Of a stretch of DNA of 13,323 bases, positions 1 through 7,228 are shown one piece after another. Below the pieces are notes generated by a model. It did no database searches. It saw only the letters and a list, made by a program, of their open reading frames with translations, and was not told the DNA's origin. A program made the position numbers and the translations under genes. How positions within the stretch are numbered: the stretch's first letter is position 1; the number at the start of each line of letters is the position of its first letter. Source of the stretch: Nitrososphaerota archaeon. GTDB lineage: Archaea > Thermoproteota > Nitrososphaeria > Nitrososphaerales > Gagatemarchaeaceae. The stretch is from positions 135,746 through 149,068 of the forward strand of contig PLCG01000068.1 of the NCBI GenBank assembly GCA_003135575.1. The letters run 5' to 3'.

Positions 1-131
1 AGTCGGGCGAGGTCGCCGTCCTGGACCCGGCGGGCAAAGTAATTGCGGTCGGAAACGCGAGGGTCCACGGAGACTTCATGCGCCAGTTCAAGCACGGGGT
101 CGCGGTGAAGACGAGGGGGACCGCCGAGTGA
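1..131 (+). CDS. PUA-domain RNA-binding protein, C-terminal end (partial)
   Basis: The reading frame is open from base 3 to the TGA at 129-131 and gives 42 residues, so the gene begins outside the window. The fragment runs through EVAVLDPAGKVIAVGNARV and ends GVAVKTRGTAE. This is the usual look of the last strands of a PUA domain: a hydrophobic strand, a D-x-x-G-K turn, a G-x-A-x-V strand and a terminal GVAVKTR strand. PUA domains bind structured RNA and are found in archaeal tRNA-guanine transglycosylase, Cbf5 and MCT-1/Tma20-like proteins. The fragment is too short to choose among them. A stand-alone PUA protein next to the NAC gene would fit a translation-related pair. The PUA call is moderately sure; the specific enzyme is unknown. 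Confidence 0.55.
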   Translation, partial: SGEVAVLDPAGKVIAVGNARVHGDFMRQFKHGVAVKTRGTAE

Positions 132-154
132 CGCTTCGGGTCCAAGCAACGATG

Positions 155-190
155 ACTTTAAGGCTGGACTCGTCGTCGAGGTAAGAGGAG
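155..190 (+). promoter_or_regulatory. Probable promoter and ribosome-binding site of the NAC gene
   Basis: A weak TATA-like box, ACTTTAAG, lies at 155-162 in the 68-bp gap after the PUA gene. It predicts transcription from about base 186. AGGAG at 186-190 lies 9 nt before the ATG at 200 and could act as a Shine-Dalgarno site if transcription starts further upstream, for example as read-through from the PUA gene. The two signals overlap, so it is unclear which is used. Confidence 0.4.
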
Positions 191-199
191 CCCTTCACG

Positions 200-532
200 A
201 TGAAGATCAACGACAGGAACGCGCGCCGCATGATGGACAAGATGGGGATCGCTCAGAAAGAAATCCCGGACGTGGAGGAGGTAATCATACGGACGCGCAC
301 GAAAGACCTGGTGATCGCTGGGGCCACAGTCTCCGAGGTCAACTTCCAAGGGAACCGGATTTTCCAGGTCGCCGGGGAGGTCGAAGAAGTGGCCAAGGAG
401 CAGAAAAAGTTCTCCGACGAGGACATACTCCTCGTCCAGCAGCAGGCAAACGTCACCCGAGAGAAGGCGGTCGCGGCCTTGGACCAATCCGACGGCGAGG
501 TCGCGAAGGCAATCTTGCGCCTGACATCCTGA
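200..532 (+). CDS. nac: Nascent polypeptide-associated complex protein (archaeal alpha-NAC)
   Basis: This 110-residue protein is the archaeal homologue of eukaryotic alpha-NAC, which forms a homodimer in archaea and binds nascent chains at the ribosome exit tunnel. Residues about 5-65 form the NAC domain. It opens with an N-terminal RRMMDKMGI segment, typical of archaeal NAC, followed by beta strands VEEVIIRTRTKDLVI, ATVSEVNFQGNRIFQV and AGEVEEV. Residues about 70-108 form the C-terminal UBA domain (FSDEDILLVQQQANVTREKA through EVAKAILRL). The length matches the archaeal family. The ATG at 200 is supported by AGGAG 9 nt upstream and by the methionine-initial MKINDRNARRM start. The neighbouring PUA-domain gene is consistent with a translation-linked locus. 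The gene is separated from the ATP synthase operon by 112 bp containing a promoter, so the two are probably independent units. Confidence 0.93.
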   Translation: MKINDRNARRMMDKMGIAQKEIPDVEEVIIRTRTKDLVIAGATVSEVNFQGNRIFQVAGEVEEVAKEQKKFSDEDILLVQQQANVTREKAVAALDQSDGEVAKAILRLTS

Positions 533-597
533 GTCGCGAGACTTGAGGCCGGCCCGCGATTCCTGCAACCGCGCCCCGAGGTTTACATTTGCAGAGA

Positions 598-612
598 TAT
601 GCATAAATACGC
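598..612 (+). promoter_or_regulatory. TATA box of the ATP synthase operon
   Basis: CATAAATA at 602-609, inside an AT-rich patch (tatgcataaatacg), is the best archaeal TATA box in the 112-bp gap between nac and atpK. With the usual 23-30 nt from box to start site, transcription should begin near 632, leaving a short leader of about 13 nt before the atpK ATG at 645. No Shine-Dalgarno sequence is visible in that leader, so the first cistron may be translated in near-leaderless fashion. I see no other gene in the gap. Confidence 0.7.
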
Positions 613-644
613 TTCACCAAAGGAACTGAAATCGCAGAATCTCA

Positions 645-869
645 ATGGCAGTAGTCGATCCTCAACTCGCAATCGCAGCAGCTCTCGTGATGGCCGGCGG
701 TCTCATCGGGACCGGAATCGCCCAACAGGGCATCGGCGCCGCGGGCATGGGAATCATAGCCGAGAAACCCGAGAAGTTCGGCCAGGTTCTCTTCTTCTTC
801 GTCATCCCAGAGACGCTGTGGATCATCGGTTTCGTTCTCGGAGTAATCCTACTCCTCAACATCCTCTAA
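645..869 (+). CDS. atpK: A-type ATP synthase subunit K (membrane rotor c-subunit)
   Basis: This 74-residue proteolipid is the rotor ring subunit that carries the coupling ion through the membrane. It has two transmembrane helices, about 8-35 and 46-73, joined by a polar loop AEKPEKFG (39-46). Helix 1 is rich in small residues (GGLIGTGIAQQGIGAAGMG), as needed for tight ring packing. The ion-binding carboxylate is Glu56 in VIPETLW in helix 2. Gln27 in helix 1 and Thr57 next to the glutamate are the kinds of side chain that add ligands in sodium-binding rings, but the tyrosine found a few residues later in typical sodium sites is absent, so ion choice is undecided. It is a single-hairpin form, not a duplicated one. 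As first gene of the operon, directly behind the promoter, it fits the need for many copies per complex. Confidence 0.93.
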   Translation: MAVVDPQLAIAAALVMAGGLIGTGIAQQGIGAAGMGIIAEKPEKFGQVLFFFVIPETLWIIGFVLGVILLLNIL

Positions 870-884
870 GGGCTGTCTATTCCC

Positions 885-1445
885 ATGATGGGCGTAGACG
901 CTTTACTCAAGGAGGTCGAGGATAGAAGGAAAAAGGCACTCGAGGCCCTCGAAGCCGAGTATAGCGCCAAGCGGGAGGAGGTCAAGAAGAGGACCGCAGA
1001 GCAAGTGGCCTACATCATGGAGTCGGCCAAGAGGGAGGCCGTCGTCCTCGCCCAGAAGGAAGTCACGAGGATCGAGGGCGCCGCGAAGCTCCAGTCGAAG
1101 AAGCTCCTCTTCGACGCGACGGAGAAGCTCCTGGAGAACAACATCGCCGCATTGAAGGACTCCTTGGCAGAGCTCGCGAACTCGCCTGCCTATTCTGAGC
1201 TCCTCGGCCGGATGGCCAAGTACGCCTCCAAGAGGCTCGGTGGGAAGATTTCGGTCACATGCCGCAAACAAGACGAGGAGACGCTGAAGGCGGCGGGAGC
1301 GAAGATAACCTCTACAAACCTCAACGCGATAGGCGGTTTCAGGGCGGACTCCGAGGACGGGACCCTCGAGCTCGACCTCACCTTCGAGGAGCTACTCCGC
1401 AGCCGCGAAGACGAAGTGCGCGCTTCTATCCTTGGAAAGGAGTGA
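885..1445 (+). CDS. atpE: A-type ATP synthase subunit E (peripheral stalk)
   Basis: This 186-residue protein is the peripheral-stalk subunit that pairs with subunit H and ties the catalytic head to subunit I. Residues about 5-105 form a long charged helix suited to a coiled coil (for example VEDRRKKALEALEAEYSAKR). The C-terminal globular part ends with the family-typical GGFRADSEDGTLELDLTFEE at about 150-169 followed by a helix to ILGKE. Length is normal for the family (about 185-205). The start is the first of two adjacent ATG codons at 885. No strong ribosome-binding site is seen in the 15-bp gap after atpK, so translational coupling is possible. Its stop TGA at 1443-1445 lies inside the ribosome-binding site and start region of atpC. 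Confidence 0.92.
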   Translation: MMGVDALLKEVEDRRKKALEALEAEYSAKREEVKKRTAEQVAYIMESAKREAVVLAQKEVTRIEGAAKLQSKKLLFDATEKLLENNIAALKDSLAELANSPAYSELLGRMAKYASKRLGGKISVTCRKQDEETLKAAGAKITSTNLNAIGGFRADSEDGTLELDLTFEELLRSREDEVRASILGKE

Positions 1446-1448
1446 TTG
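1438..1448 (+). promoter_or_regulatory. Ribosome-binding site deciding the atpC start
   Basis: GGAGTGATT (1439-1447), preceded by AAA, closely matches the anti-Shine-Dalgarno complement GGAGGTGAT. The GGAG core (1439-1442) is 9 nt before ATG 1452 but only 3 nt before an in-frame TTG at 1446. The spacing favours the ATG. Confidence 0.6.
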
Positions 1449-1451
1449 CCG

Positions 1452-2516
1452 ATGGGCTCCTCGCAGTTCGCGGGACTCGGAAGGCTAAGGGCGCTCTCGC
1501 TCTCGTTCCTGAGCAAGGACAAGCTCTACGAACTCTCGAGGGCGAAGAGCACCGCGGAGATAGCCCAGCAACTCGAGTCCACCTGGTACGGGCCTGAGAT
1601 CGAGGCGGCCGCGGCGCAATACAAGCCGCCAGAGCTCATCGAGATAGCGCTCAACCGCCATCTCGTCAACGTCAACAGGATAGCGATCCAATCCGTGCCG
1701 CTCTCCGGCAAGGCAGCGCTAATGTCCTACCTCTCAAAGTGGGACATCGAGAACATCGAGCTGATCCTCGCGGCGAAGAGCCTCGGGAAGGGCATCGAAG
1801 AGACAGAGGCCTTCCTCGTCTCCTCGCGCAACCTCCCAGTTGGCCTGTCGTTCAACACCATCCCCCTCGGCGAGCTCCAGGTCCTCCTGCAGCAGCCCGA
1901 TGTCGAGGCGGTCATCAACTACCTAGTGAAGTACGGGTACGGGGCCATCCTGCTCCAGCAGCTGGGCGACTTTAGGAAGACGGGCGACCTCGGGGTGTTC
2001 ACGGGCGCGCTCCAGAACTACTACTACCAGAAGCTTCTCTGGGACCTCAGGTTCCTGAAGGGGGACGAGGGAGTCCTGAGAGAGTACTTCAAGTCGGAGA
2101 TCTCGAAGAGGAACATCCTCAACTTCCTAAAGTCCCGGGAGTCGAAACTCGACAGGGATACTTTCGCCAAGCACCTCATCGACGGCAGCCTCGTCCCAAG
2201 CGCGAGCCTCCTCGAGGCCTACGCGTCCTCGGACGTAAGCGACATGATCAAGAGGTTCGAGGCCTGGTTCGACCTGACGGCCCCGCTCGAGAAGTACCTG
2301 AAGACGGGGAACCTCACCGAGTTCGAGGTCTCGATGGACCAGATGATAGTCGCAAAGTACCTCCCGAGGTTCCGCAGCCTCGTGATCTCGCTTACCGCTG
2401 TCTTCGGTTTCGTCATCCAGACGGAGGTCGAGAGGCAGAACATCAGGCGCATAACCTACGCGAAACAATACGGGATGACCGAAGAATACATAAAGACGGT
2501 AATTCTGGCGGCATAA
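1452..2516 (+). CDS. atpC: A-type ATP synthase subunit C (central stalk, V-type d / AC39 family)
   Basis: This 354-residue, almost all-helical protein is the funnel-shaped adaptor that couples the central shaft (D, F) to the K ring. It belongs to the AC39/subunit d family, whose threefold repeated helical architecture fits the visible repeats of amphipathic helices with short loops. Family-like stretches include SYLSKWDIENIELILAAKSL near residue 96 and an ending RITYAKQYGMTEEYIKTVIL. In archaeal and eukaryotic family members the region after the WD-x-x-N motif has the same character. Length is within the usual 340-390. An in-frame TTG at 1446 would add two residues, but the strong ribosome-binding site points to ATG 1452. 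The gene lies 6 bp after the atpE stop. Confidence 0.9.
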   Translation: MGSSQFAGLGRLRALSLSFLSKDKLYELSRAKSTAEIAQQLESTWYGPEIEAAAAQYKPPELIEIALNRHLVNVNRIAIQSVPLSGKAALMSYLSKWDIENIELILAAKSLGKGIEETEAFLVSSRNLPVGLSFNTIPLGELQVLLQQPDVEAVINYLVKYGYGAILLQQLGDFRKTGDLGVFTGALQNYYYQKLLWDLRFLKGDEGVLREYFKSEISKRNILNFLKSRESKLDRDTFAKHLIDGSLVPSASLLEAYASSDVSDMIKRFEAWFDLTAPLEKYLKTGNLTEFEVSMDQMIVAKYLPRFRSLVISLTAVFGFVIQTEVERQNIRRITYAKQYGMTEEYIKTVILAA

Positions 2517-2520
2517 ACAA

Positions 2521-2862
2521 TTGAGTGCGAGAACTGCAGCTCAAGTCGGGAAGATTGCAGTGGTCGGGGAGAAGGAGCTCGTCCTCGGATATCGCCTCCT
2601 CGGGGTCGAAGACGCCTTCCCAGCGGGCAGGGCAGATGCGCAGAAGACGATAATGGAGCTTTTCAACTCTGGAAAATACAACCTGATAATCGTGGGGAAC
2701 GAGGCGCGGAAGGGCATTTCCCCCCAGACCATGGAGAAGCTAGAATCCTCCATCGTCCCTCTGGTGGTCTTCATGCCCTCGACGGAGGCAGAGGTCGCGG
2801 AGGAGTCGCTCTCGAGGCTCGCGAAGCGGGTCCTCGGCGTGGACATCAAGGTGGCCAATTGA
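2521..2862 (+). CDS. atpF: A-type ATP synthase subunit F (central stalk)
   Basis: This 113-residue Rossmann-like protein sits on the central shaft with subunit D. It has the expected pattern: strand KIAVVGEKELVLGYRLLGVE (about 11-30), strand NLIIVGNEARKGI (about 55-67), a strand PLVVFMPS (about 80-87), and a C-terminal helix with LAKRVLGVDIKV that contacts the head. The N-terminal 10 residues before KIAVVG are slightly longer than in many homologues. The chosen TTG at 2521 has a weak GGCGG site (2507-2511) exactly 9 nt upstream. It lies 4 bp after atpC and 1 bp before atpA, which fits one polycistronic message. Confidence 0.88.
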   Translation: MSARTAAQVGKIAVVGEKELVLGYRLLGVEDAFPAGRADAQKTIMELFNSGKYNLIIVGNEARKGISPQTMEKLESSIVPLVVFMPSTEAEVAEESLSRLAKRVLGVDIKVAN

Positions 2863-2863
2863 G

Positions 2864-4636
2864 ATGAGCAACGGCGTAGTCTACAGGGTAACCGGTCCGG
2901 TCGTAGCAGCAAAGGGACTTGAAGGCGCGAAGATGTTCGACGTCGTCCGAGTCGGAGAGCTAGGCCTCGTGGGGGAGGTCATCAGGCTGCAGGGCGACAC
3001 TGCGACCCTCCAGATCTACGAGGACACCACAGGCCTCCGGCCAGGAGAGAAGGTGGTCAACACAGGCCAGGCCCTCTCGGTCGAGCTAGGACCCGGGCTC
3101 CTAACGTCAATCTACGACGGAATCCAGCGCCCTCTCAACGTGCTCAGGGAGCAGAGCGGCGACTTCATCAGCAGGGGCCTCGTAATCCCCGCGCTCGACG
3201 AGAAGAAGAAGTGGGACTTTAAGACGCTGAAGAAGGCGGGAGACAAGGTCGTCCCCGGAGAGATCCTCGGCACGGTCCAGGAGACTCCTCTGATCTCCCA
3301 CAAGATCATGGTCCCTCCTGGAGTGAGCGGAGAGCTCAAGGAACTAAAGGCGGGAAGCTTCACGATCAGAGAGAAGGTCGGCACCATCAAGACGGCGGAA
3401 GGCGACGTCCCGGTCTTCCTCGCCACCAAGTGGAGGGTCAGGATCCCAAGGCCGCTCACAAGGAAGCTCCCCCCCGACACCCCGCTGCTCACAGGCCAGC
3501 GAGTCTTCGACACCTTCTTCCCGTTGGCAAAGGGCGGGACCGCTGCAATCCCCGGGCCGTTCGGCTCTGGAAAGACGGTCTCCCAGCAGCAGCTCGCAAA
3601 GTGGTCGGACGCGAGCATCATCGTCTACGTCGGGTGCGGAGAGAGAGGGAACGAGATGACCGAGGTGCTCGCTACCTTCCCCGAACTCGAGGACCCACGC
3701 TCGAAGAGGCCGCTGATGGAGAGGACCATATTGGTCGCCAACACATCGAACATGCCCGTCGCGGCGAGAGAGGCCAGCATCTACACGGGAATCACGATAG
3801 CCGAATACTACAGGGACATGGGATACGACGTCGCCCTGATGGCAGACAGCACCTCGCGTTGGGCAGAGGCCCTCAGGGAGATCTCCGGCAGGCTAGAGGA
3901 GATGCCAGGAGAGGAGGGCTATCCCGCCTACCTCGGGCGTAGGCTTGCAGAGTTCTACGAGAGGGCCGGCAGGGCAGTCGTCCTTGGACCCGGCGAGAAG
4001 ACGGGCTCGGTATCGGTGGTCGGCGCGGTCTCGCCTCCGGGCGGAGACTTCTCAGAGCCCGTCTCGCAGAACACGCTCCGCGTCACGAGGGTCTTCTGGG
4101 CGCTCGACGCCAGCTTGGCGGCGCGCAGGCACTTCCCCTCGATCAACTGGCTCAACAGCTACTCGCTCTACACAGAGGACCTCCGCAACTGGTACGTCGC
4201 CAACATCGGGAAGGACTGGCCTGGCTTCCGCAGCGAGGCCCTAGAGATCCTGCAGAAGGAGGCCGAGCTCCAAGACATCGTCCAGCTCGTCGGCTACGAC
4301 GCGCTCCCAGAGTCCGAGAAGGGGACCATGGACGTCGCCAAGATGATCAGGGAGGACTACCTGCAGCAGAGCGCCTACGACCCGGTGGACACCTACTCGT
4401 CGATCAGGAAACAATACCTCATGATCAAGACGATACTTGACTTTGGGCACATGGAGGCCGAGGCGCTCAAGACGGGCGCCACAGCGACCCAGGTCGCCGC
4501 CTTCCCGGTCAAGTCCAAGATATCGAAGATCAAGTGGACCCCGGAGGACCAGGTGGAGGCCTTCATCAAGGAGGTCGAGGGAGACATGGCCCAGCAGTTC
4601 GCCGGCCTGAGACAGGAGATCAAGGTGCAACAGTAA
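2864..4636 (+). CDS. atpA: A-type ATP synthase catalytic subunit A
   Basis: This 590-residue protein is the catalytic subunit that makes or splits ATP in the A3B3 head. The N-terminal beta-barrel begins YRVTGPVVAAKGLEGAKMFD. Next comes the roughly 100-residue non-homologous bulge peculiar to A/V-type catalytic subunits (about 110-200). The Walker A loop is GPFGSGKT at 231-238 with Lys237. The catalytic glutamate is Glu260 in GCGERGNEMTE. The Walker B aspartate is Asp328 in DVALMADSTSRWAEAL. All key residues are present, and the length matches the family with no intein in the P-loop or elsewhere, although this gene is a frequent intein host. AAGGTGG (2848-2854) lies 9 nt before the ATG. The gene follows atpF by 1 bp and abuts atpB. 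Confidence 0.97.
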   Translation: MSNGVVYRVTGPVVAAKGLEGAKMFDVVRVGELGLVGEVIRLQGDTATLQIYEDTTGLRPGEKVVNTGQALSVELGPGLLTSIYDGIQRPLNVLREQSGDFISRGLVIPALDEKKKWDFKTLKKAGDKVVPGEILGTVQETPLISHKIMVPPGVSGELKELKAGSFTIREKVGTIKTAEGDVPVFLATKWRVRIPRPLTRKLPPDTPLLTGQRVFDTFFPLAKGGTAAIPGPFGSGKTVSQQQLAKWSDASIIVYVGCGERGNEMTEVLATFPELEDPRSKRPLMERTILVANTSNMPVAAREASIYTGITIAEYYRDMGYDVALMADSTSRWAEALREISGRLEEMPGEEGYPAYLGRRLAEFYERAGRAVVLGPGEKTGSVSVVGAVSPPGGDFSEPVSQNTLRVTRVFWALDASLAARRHFPSINWLNSYSLYTEDLRNWYVANIGKDWPGFRSEALEILQKEAELQDIVQLVGYDALPESEKGTMDVAKMIREDYLQQSAYDPVDTYSSIRKQYLMIKTILDFGHMEAEALKTGATATQVAAFPVKSKISKIKWTPEDQVEAFIKEVEGDMAQQFAGLRQEIKVQQ

Positions 4637-6031
4637 ATGCAGCCAGTTTCACACAAGACCGTAAACCAGGTAGCCGGCCCCCTGATCTTCGTCGACAAGG
4701 TCGAGAACGCGGCATACGGCGAGATGGTCGAGATCACGAACGCCATGGGCGAGCGCGTCCGCGGACAGGTGCTCGACTCGCGCGCGGGGCTCGCAATCGT
4801 CCAGGTTTTCGGTTCGACCATGGGCCTCAACGTCGGTCAGACGTCGGTCCGCTTCCTAGGGGAGACGGCGAGGATCTCAGTCTCCGACGAGATGCTCGGG
4901 CGGGTCTTCGACGGGCTGGGCAACCCCCGAGACAAGGGCCCCACGATCGTCTCAAAGCAAAAGGTCGAGATAGTCGGCTCAGCCATGAACCCCTACAGCA
5001 GGGAGGAGCCCTCAGAGTTCATCCAGACGAGCATCTCCACCATAGACGGCATGAACACCCTCGTCAGGGGGCAAAAGCTTCCCATCTTCTCCGGGAGCGG
5101 GCTCCCGCACAACGCGCTCGCCGCGCAGATCGCGAGGCAGGCGAAAGTGCTCAGCGCCTCCGAGAGCTTCTCGGTGGTCTTCGCCGCGATGGGGATCACC
5201 AGCGAGGAGGCCAACTACTTCATCCGCCAGTTCGAGGAGACCGGCGCGCTCGAGAGGACCGTCCTCTTCCTCAACCTCTCCTCCGACCCCTCGATGGAGA
5301 GGATCCTCACCCCAAGATTGGCGCTCACCACCGCGGAGTTCCTCGCCTACGAACGTGAGACCCATGTCCTCGTCATCCTCACCGACATGACCAACTACTG
5401 CGAGGCGCTGAGAGAGATCTCCGCAGCCAGAGACGAGGTCCCCGGCAGGAGAGGCTTCCCCGGGTACACGTACACGGACCTCTCCACCTTGTACGAGAGG
5501 GCCGGCAAGATAAAGGGCCGGAAGGGCTCCATCACCCAGATCCCGATACTCACGATGCCCGCGGACGACAAGACCCACCCCATCCCGGACCTCACCGGCT
5601 ACATCACGGAGGGCCAGGTCTACGTCAGCAGGGACCTCGACAGGGCAGGCATCTACCCCCCCATCGACGTCCTCGAGAGCCTCTCCAGGCTGATGAACCA
5701 GGGCATCGGCAAGGGCAGGACCAGGGAGGACCACAGGGGCCTCGCGGACCAGCTCTACGCCTGCTACGCTCAGGGCAAGGACAACCGCGCGCTCTCTGCC
5801 ATCGTCGGCGAGGAGGCGCTGAGCGAGACCGACAGGAAGTTCCTCAAGGTCGCAGAACGATTCGAGAAGATGTTCGTGAAGCAGGGCATCAACGAGGACA
5901 GGAGCATCGAGCAGACGCTCGACCTCGGCTGGGAGGTCATCGCCCCGCTCGCGGACTCCGAGATCAAGAGGATCAAGCCGGAGATGATCGAAAAGTACCG
6001 GCACCGGGCGACAGTCACTCCTACCCGCTAG
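4637..6031 (+). CDS. atpB: A-type ATP synthase regulatory subunit B
   Basis: This 464-residue protein is the non-catalytic nucleotide-binding partner of subunit A. It has the N-terminal barrel (NQVAGPLIFVDKVENAAYGE) and, where the catalytic subunit has a P-loop, the degenerate SGSGLPHNALAAQIARQ from residue 152, which marks subunit B rather than A. Other family stretches are VVFAAMGITSEEANYF, SSDPSMERILTPRLALTTAE and VLVILTDMTNYCEALREIS. Its ATG directly follows the atpA stop with no gap, and AAGGTG (4622-4627) lies 9 nt upstream inside atpA, so the two are translationally linked at the 1:1 ratio the head requires. Confidence 0.96.
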   Translation: MQPVSHKTVNQVAGPLIFVDKVENAAYGEMVEITNAMGERVRGQVLDSRAGLAIVQVFGSTMGLNVGQTSVRFLGETARISVSDEMLGRVFDGLGNPRDKGPTIVSKQKVEIVGSAMNPYSREEPSEFIQTSISTIDGMNTLVRGQKLPIFSGSGLPHNALAAQIARQAKVLSASESFSVVFAAMGITSEEANYFIRQFEETGALERTVLFLNLSSDPSMERILTPRLALTTAEFLAYERETHVLVILTDMTNYCEALREISAARDEVPGRRGFPGYTYTDLSTLYERAGKIKGRKGSITQIPILTMPADDKTHPIPDLTGYITEGQVYVSRDLDRAGIYPPIDVLESLSRLMNQGIGKGRTREDHRGLADQLYACYAQGKDNRALSAIVGEEALSETDRKFLKVAERFEKMFVKQGINEDRSIEQTLDLGWEVIAPLADSEIKRIKPEMIEKYRHRATVTPTR

Positions 6032-6044
6032 GTGGCCAAAGGAC

Positions 6045-6680
6045 TTGCCAAGCGCTGTCAACGTTCGCCCGACGCGGATGGAATACCTCCGGACGATACG
6101 CAGGATAGCGGTCTCCCGCAAAGGGTTGAAGCTCCTCAAGCTGAAGAGGTCCGCGCTGATCTTCGAGTTCTTCGCGGTGAGCAAGACGGTTGCAAGCCTC
6201 AGGAGCGGGCTCCAGTCCAAGCTAATCAGCGGCTACGAGGGGATCCACAACACCGAGATGTTCGTGGGCACGCTCAGGCTGGAGTACGAGTCCATGCGGA
6301 TCCCCAAGATGCACGAGCTCACCCTCAAGAGCAAGAACATCATGGGCGTCAAGATCCCGGAGCTCACCTCCACCAGCTCGGGAGGCGCGGGCCAGGAATA
6401 CCTGCTCGAGGTGCCCACCTCAATCAACCAGGCGATAAAGTCATTCGAGGAGGTCCACAAGCTAGTCCTCGACATCGCGGAGAAGGAGACCGCGCTGAGA
6501 AAGCTGCTCCTCGAGATCGAGAAGACGAAGCGCAGGTCCAACGCCATCGAGAACGTCCTCATCCCGAGGCTCCAGGCCAACGCGAGGTTCATCAAGTTCA
6601 GGTTCGACGAGATGGAGAGGGAGAGCTTCACCAAGCTGAAGACCGTGAAGCGCAAGATCGCGCAGAGGGAGGCCGAGTAG
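6045..6680 (+). CDS. atpD: A-type ATP synthase subunit D (central rotor shaft)
   Basis: This 211-residue protein forms the antiparallel coiled-coil shaft that rotates inside the A3B3 head. The N-terminus carries the family signature VRPTRMEYLRTIRRI followed by GLKLLKLKRSALIFEF. Both N- and C-terminal thirds are long charged helices, with a C-terminal ETALRKLLLEIEKTKRRSNA and IENVLIPRLQANARFIKFRF, the latter being the conserved end of the second shaft helix. The start is TTG 6045, with AGGTG (6030-6034) 10 nt upstream overlapping the atpB stop. This start puts the PTR signature at the normal distance from the N-terminus. Length is typical. Confidence 0.93.
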   Translation: MPSAVNVRPTRMEYLRTIRRIAVSRKGLKLLKLKRSALIFEFFAVSKTVASLRSGLQSKLISGYEGIHNTEMFVGTLRLEYESMRIPKMHELTLKSKNIMGVKIPELTSTSSGGAGQEYLLEVPTSINQAIKSFEEVHKLVLDIAEKETALRKLLLEIEKTKRRSNAIENVLIPRLQANARFIKFRFDEMERESFTKLKTVKRKIAQREAE

Positions 6681-6681
6681 A

Positions 6682-6882
6682 GTGGCCGAGAAGGAAGAGA
6701 AGAAGCGCCCCGGCGTCCCGAAGTACTTCTACTGGGGCAAGAAGGCCCCGAAGCCCAAGAAGGCGCAGACCGGCTTCGTCAACTTCCAGCAGAAGAGGTT
6801 CTACCTCGTCCAGCTGGCGTTCAGGACCGCCAAGGTAACCGCGCTCGTAGTGGTCTTCCTGATGTTCTTCACGAAGATTTGA
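6682..6882 (+). CDS. Small single-pass membrane protein inside the ATP synthase operon
   Basis: This 66-residue protein is not one of the nine standard A-type subunits. It starts at GTG 6682, one base after the atpD stop, with GGGAGG (6667-6672) 9 nt upstream, which argues for real translation. The N-terminal half is strongly basic and proline-containing (KKRPGVPKYFYWGKKAPKPK). The C-terminal third is one hydrophobic segment, about 50-63 (AKVTALVVVFLMFF), ending TKI. Positive charges on the N side predict a cytoplasmic N-terminus and a C-terminal membrane anchor. In Methanosarcina a small gene, ahaG, also follows the D-subunit gene; this could be a positional counterpart, but I cannot show sequence homology. 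A role as accessory or assembly subunit of the membrane sector is inference from position only. Confidence 0.75.
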   Translation: MAEKEEKKRPGVPKYFYWGKKAPKPKKAQTGFVNFQQKRFYLVQLAFRTAKVTALVVVFLMFFTKI

Positions 6883-6892
6883 GCTGACAACC

Positions 6893-7219
6893 ATGTCCAC
6901 AGACTATACCGAGACCCTGAAGAAGATCAAGGAGACCGAGGAGGCCACCAGCAGGGAGATCCTCGAGCGGAGGAAGCAACTCGAGGAGGACCTGCGCAAG
7001 CTGGGGGAGGATTCAGCGGCTCAGATCGCCGAGGCGAGGCAGCAGGCCGAGTTCCACATCGCCAGCGAGGTCGAAAAGGCGCGCAAGGCAGCCCAGGAGA
7101 AGGCCGACAAGCTCCTCGCGACCACCCACAAGGAGGCGAAGGAGATCTCCGCAAGGAAGCTCGACAAGGTCGCTCTCAGGAAGATAATCGACAAGACGAT
7201 CCTCTCTGAGTTCAAGTGA
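6893..7219 (+). CDS. atpH: A-type ATP synthase subunit H (peripheral stalk, V-type G-like)
   Basis: This 108-residue protein is nearly all charged alpha helix (KKIKETEEATSREILERRKQ, then GEDSAAQIAEARQQAEF and EKARKAAQEKADKLL) and is predicted to form the long right-handed coiled coil with subunit E that makes up the peripheral stalk. The length and heptad/hendecad-like pattern fit subunit H of archaea and subunit G of V-type enzymes. It is followed by atpI after 9 bp, the H-I pair order also found in methanogens, where it opens the operon. No strong ribosome-binding site precedes the ATG. Identification rests on composition, length and position, as the family has little fixed sequence. Confidence 0.85.
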   Translation: MSTDYTETLKKIKETEEATSREILERRKQLEEDLRKLGEDSAAQIAEARQQAEFHIASEVEKARKAAQEKADKLLATTHKEAKEISARKLDKVALRKIIDKTILSEFK

Positions 7220-7228
7220 GACTGGCGA

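Noticed and set aside
1446..1451. TTG at 1446 as the atpC start
   Set aside because: The ribosome-binding site would be only 3 nt away, while ATG 1452 has the normal 9 nt spacing. The difference is just two residues.
5012..6220. A 402-residue open frame on the minus strand opposite atpB and atpD
   Set aside because: It is an antisense shadow caused by GC-rich codon use of atpB. Its composition (Val/Leu/Asp/Gly/Arg-rich) matches no family and it has no promoter.
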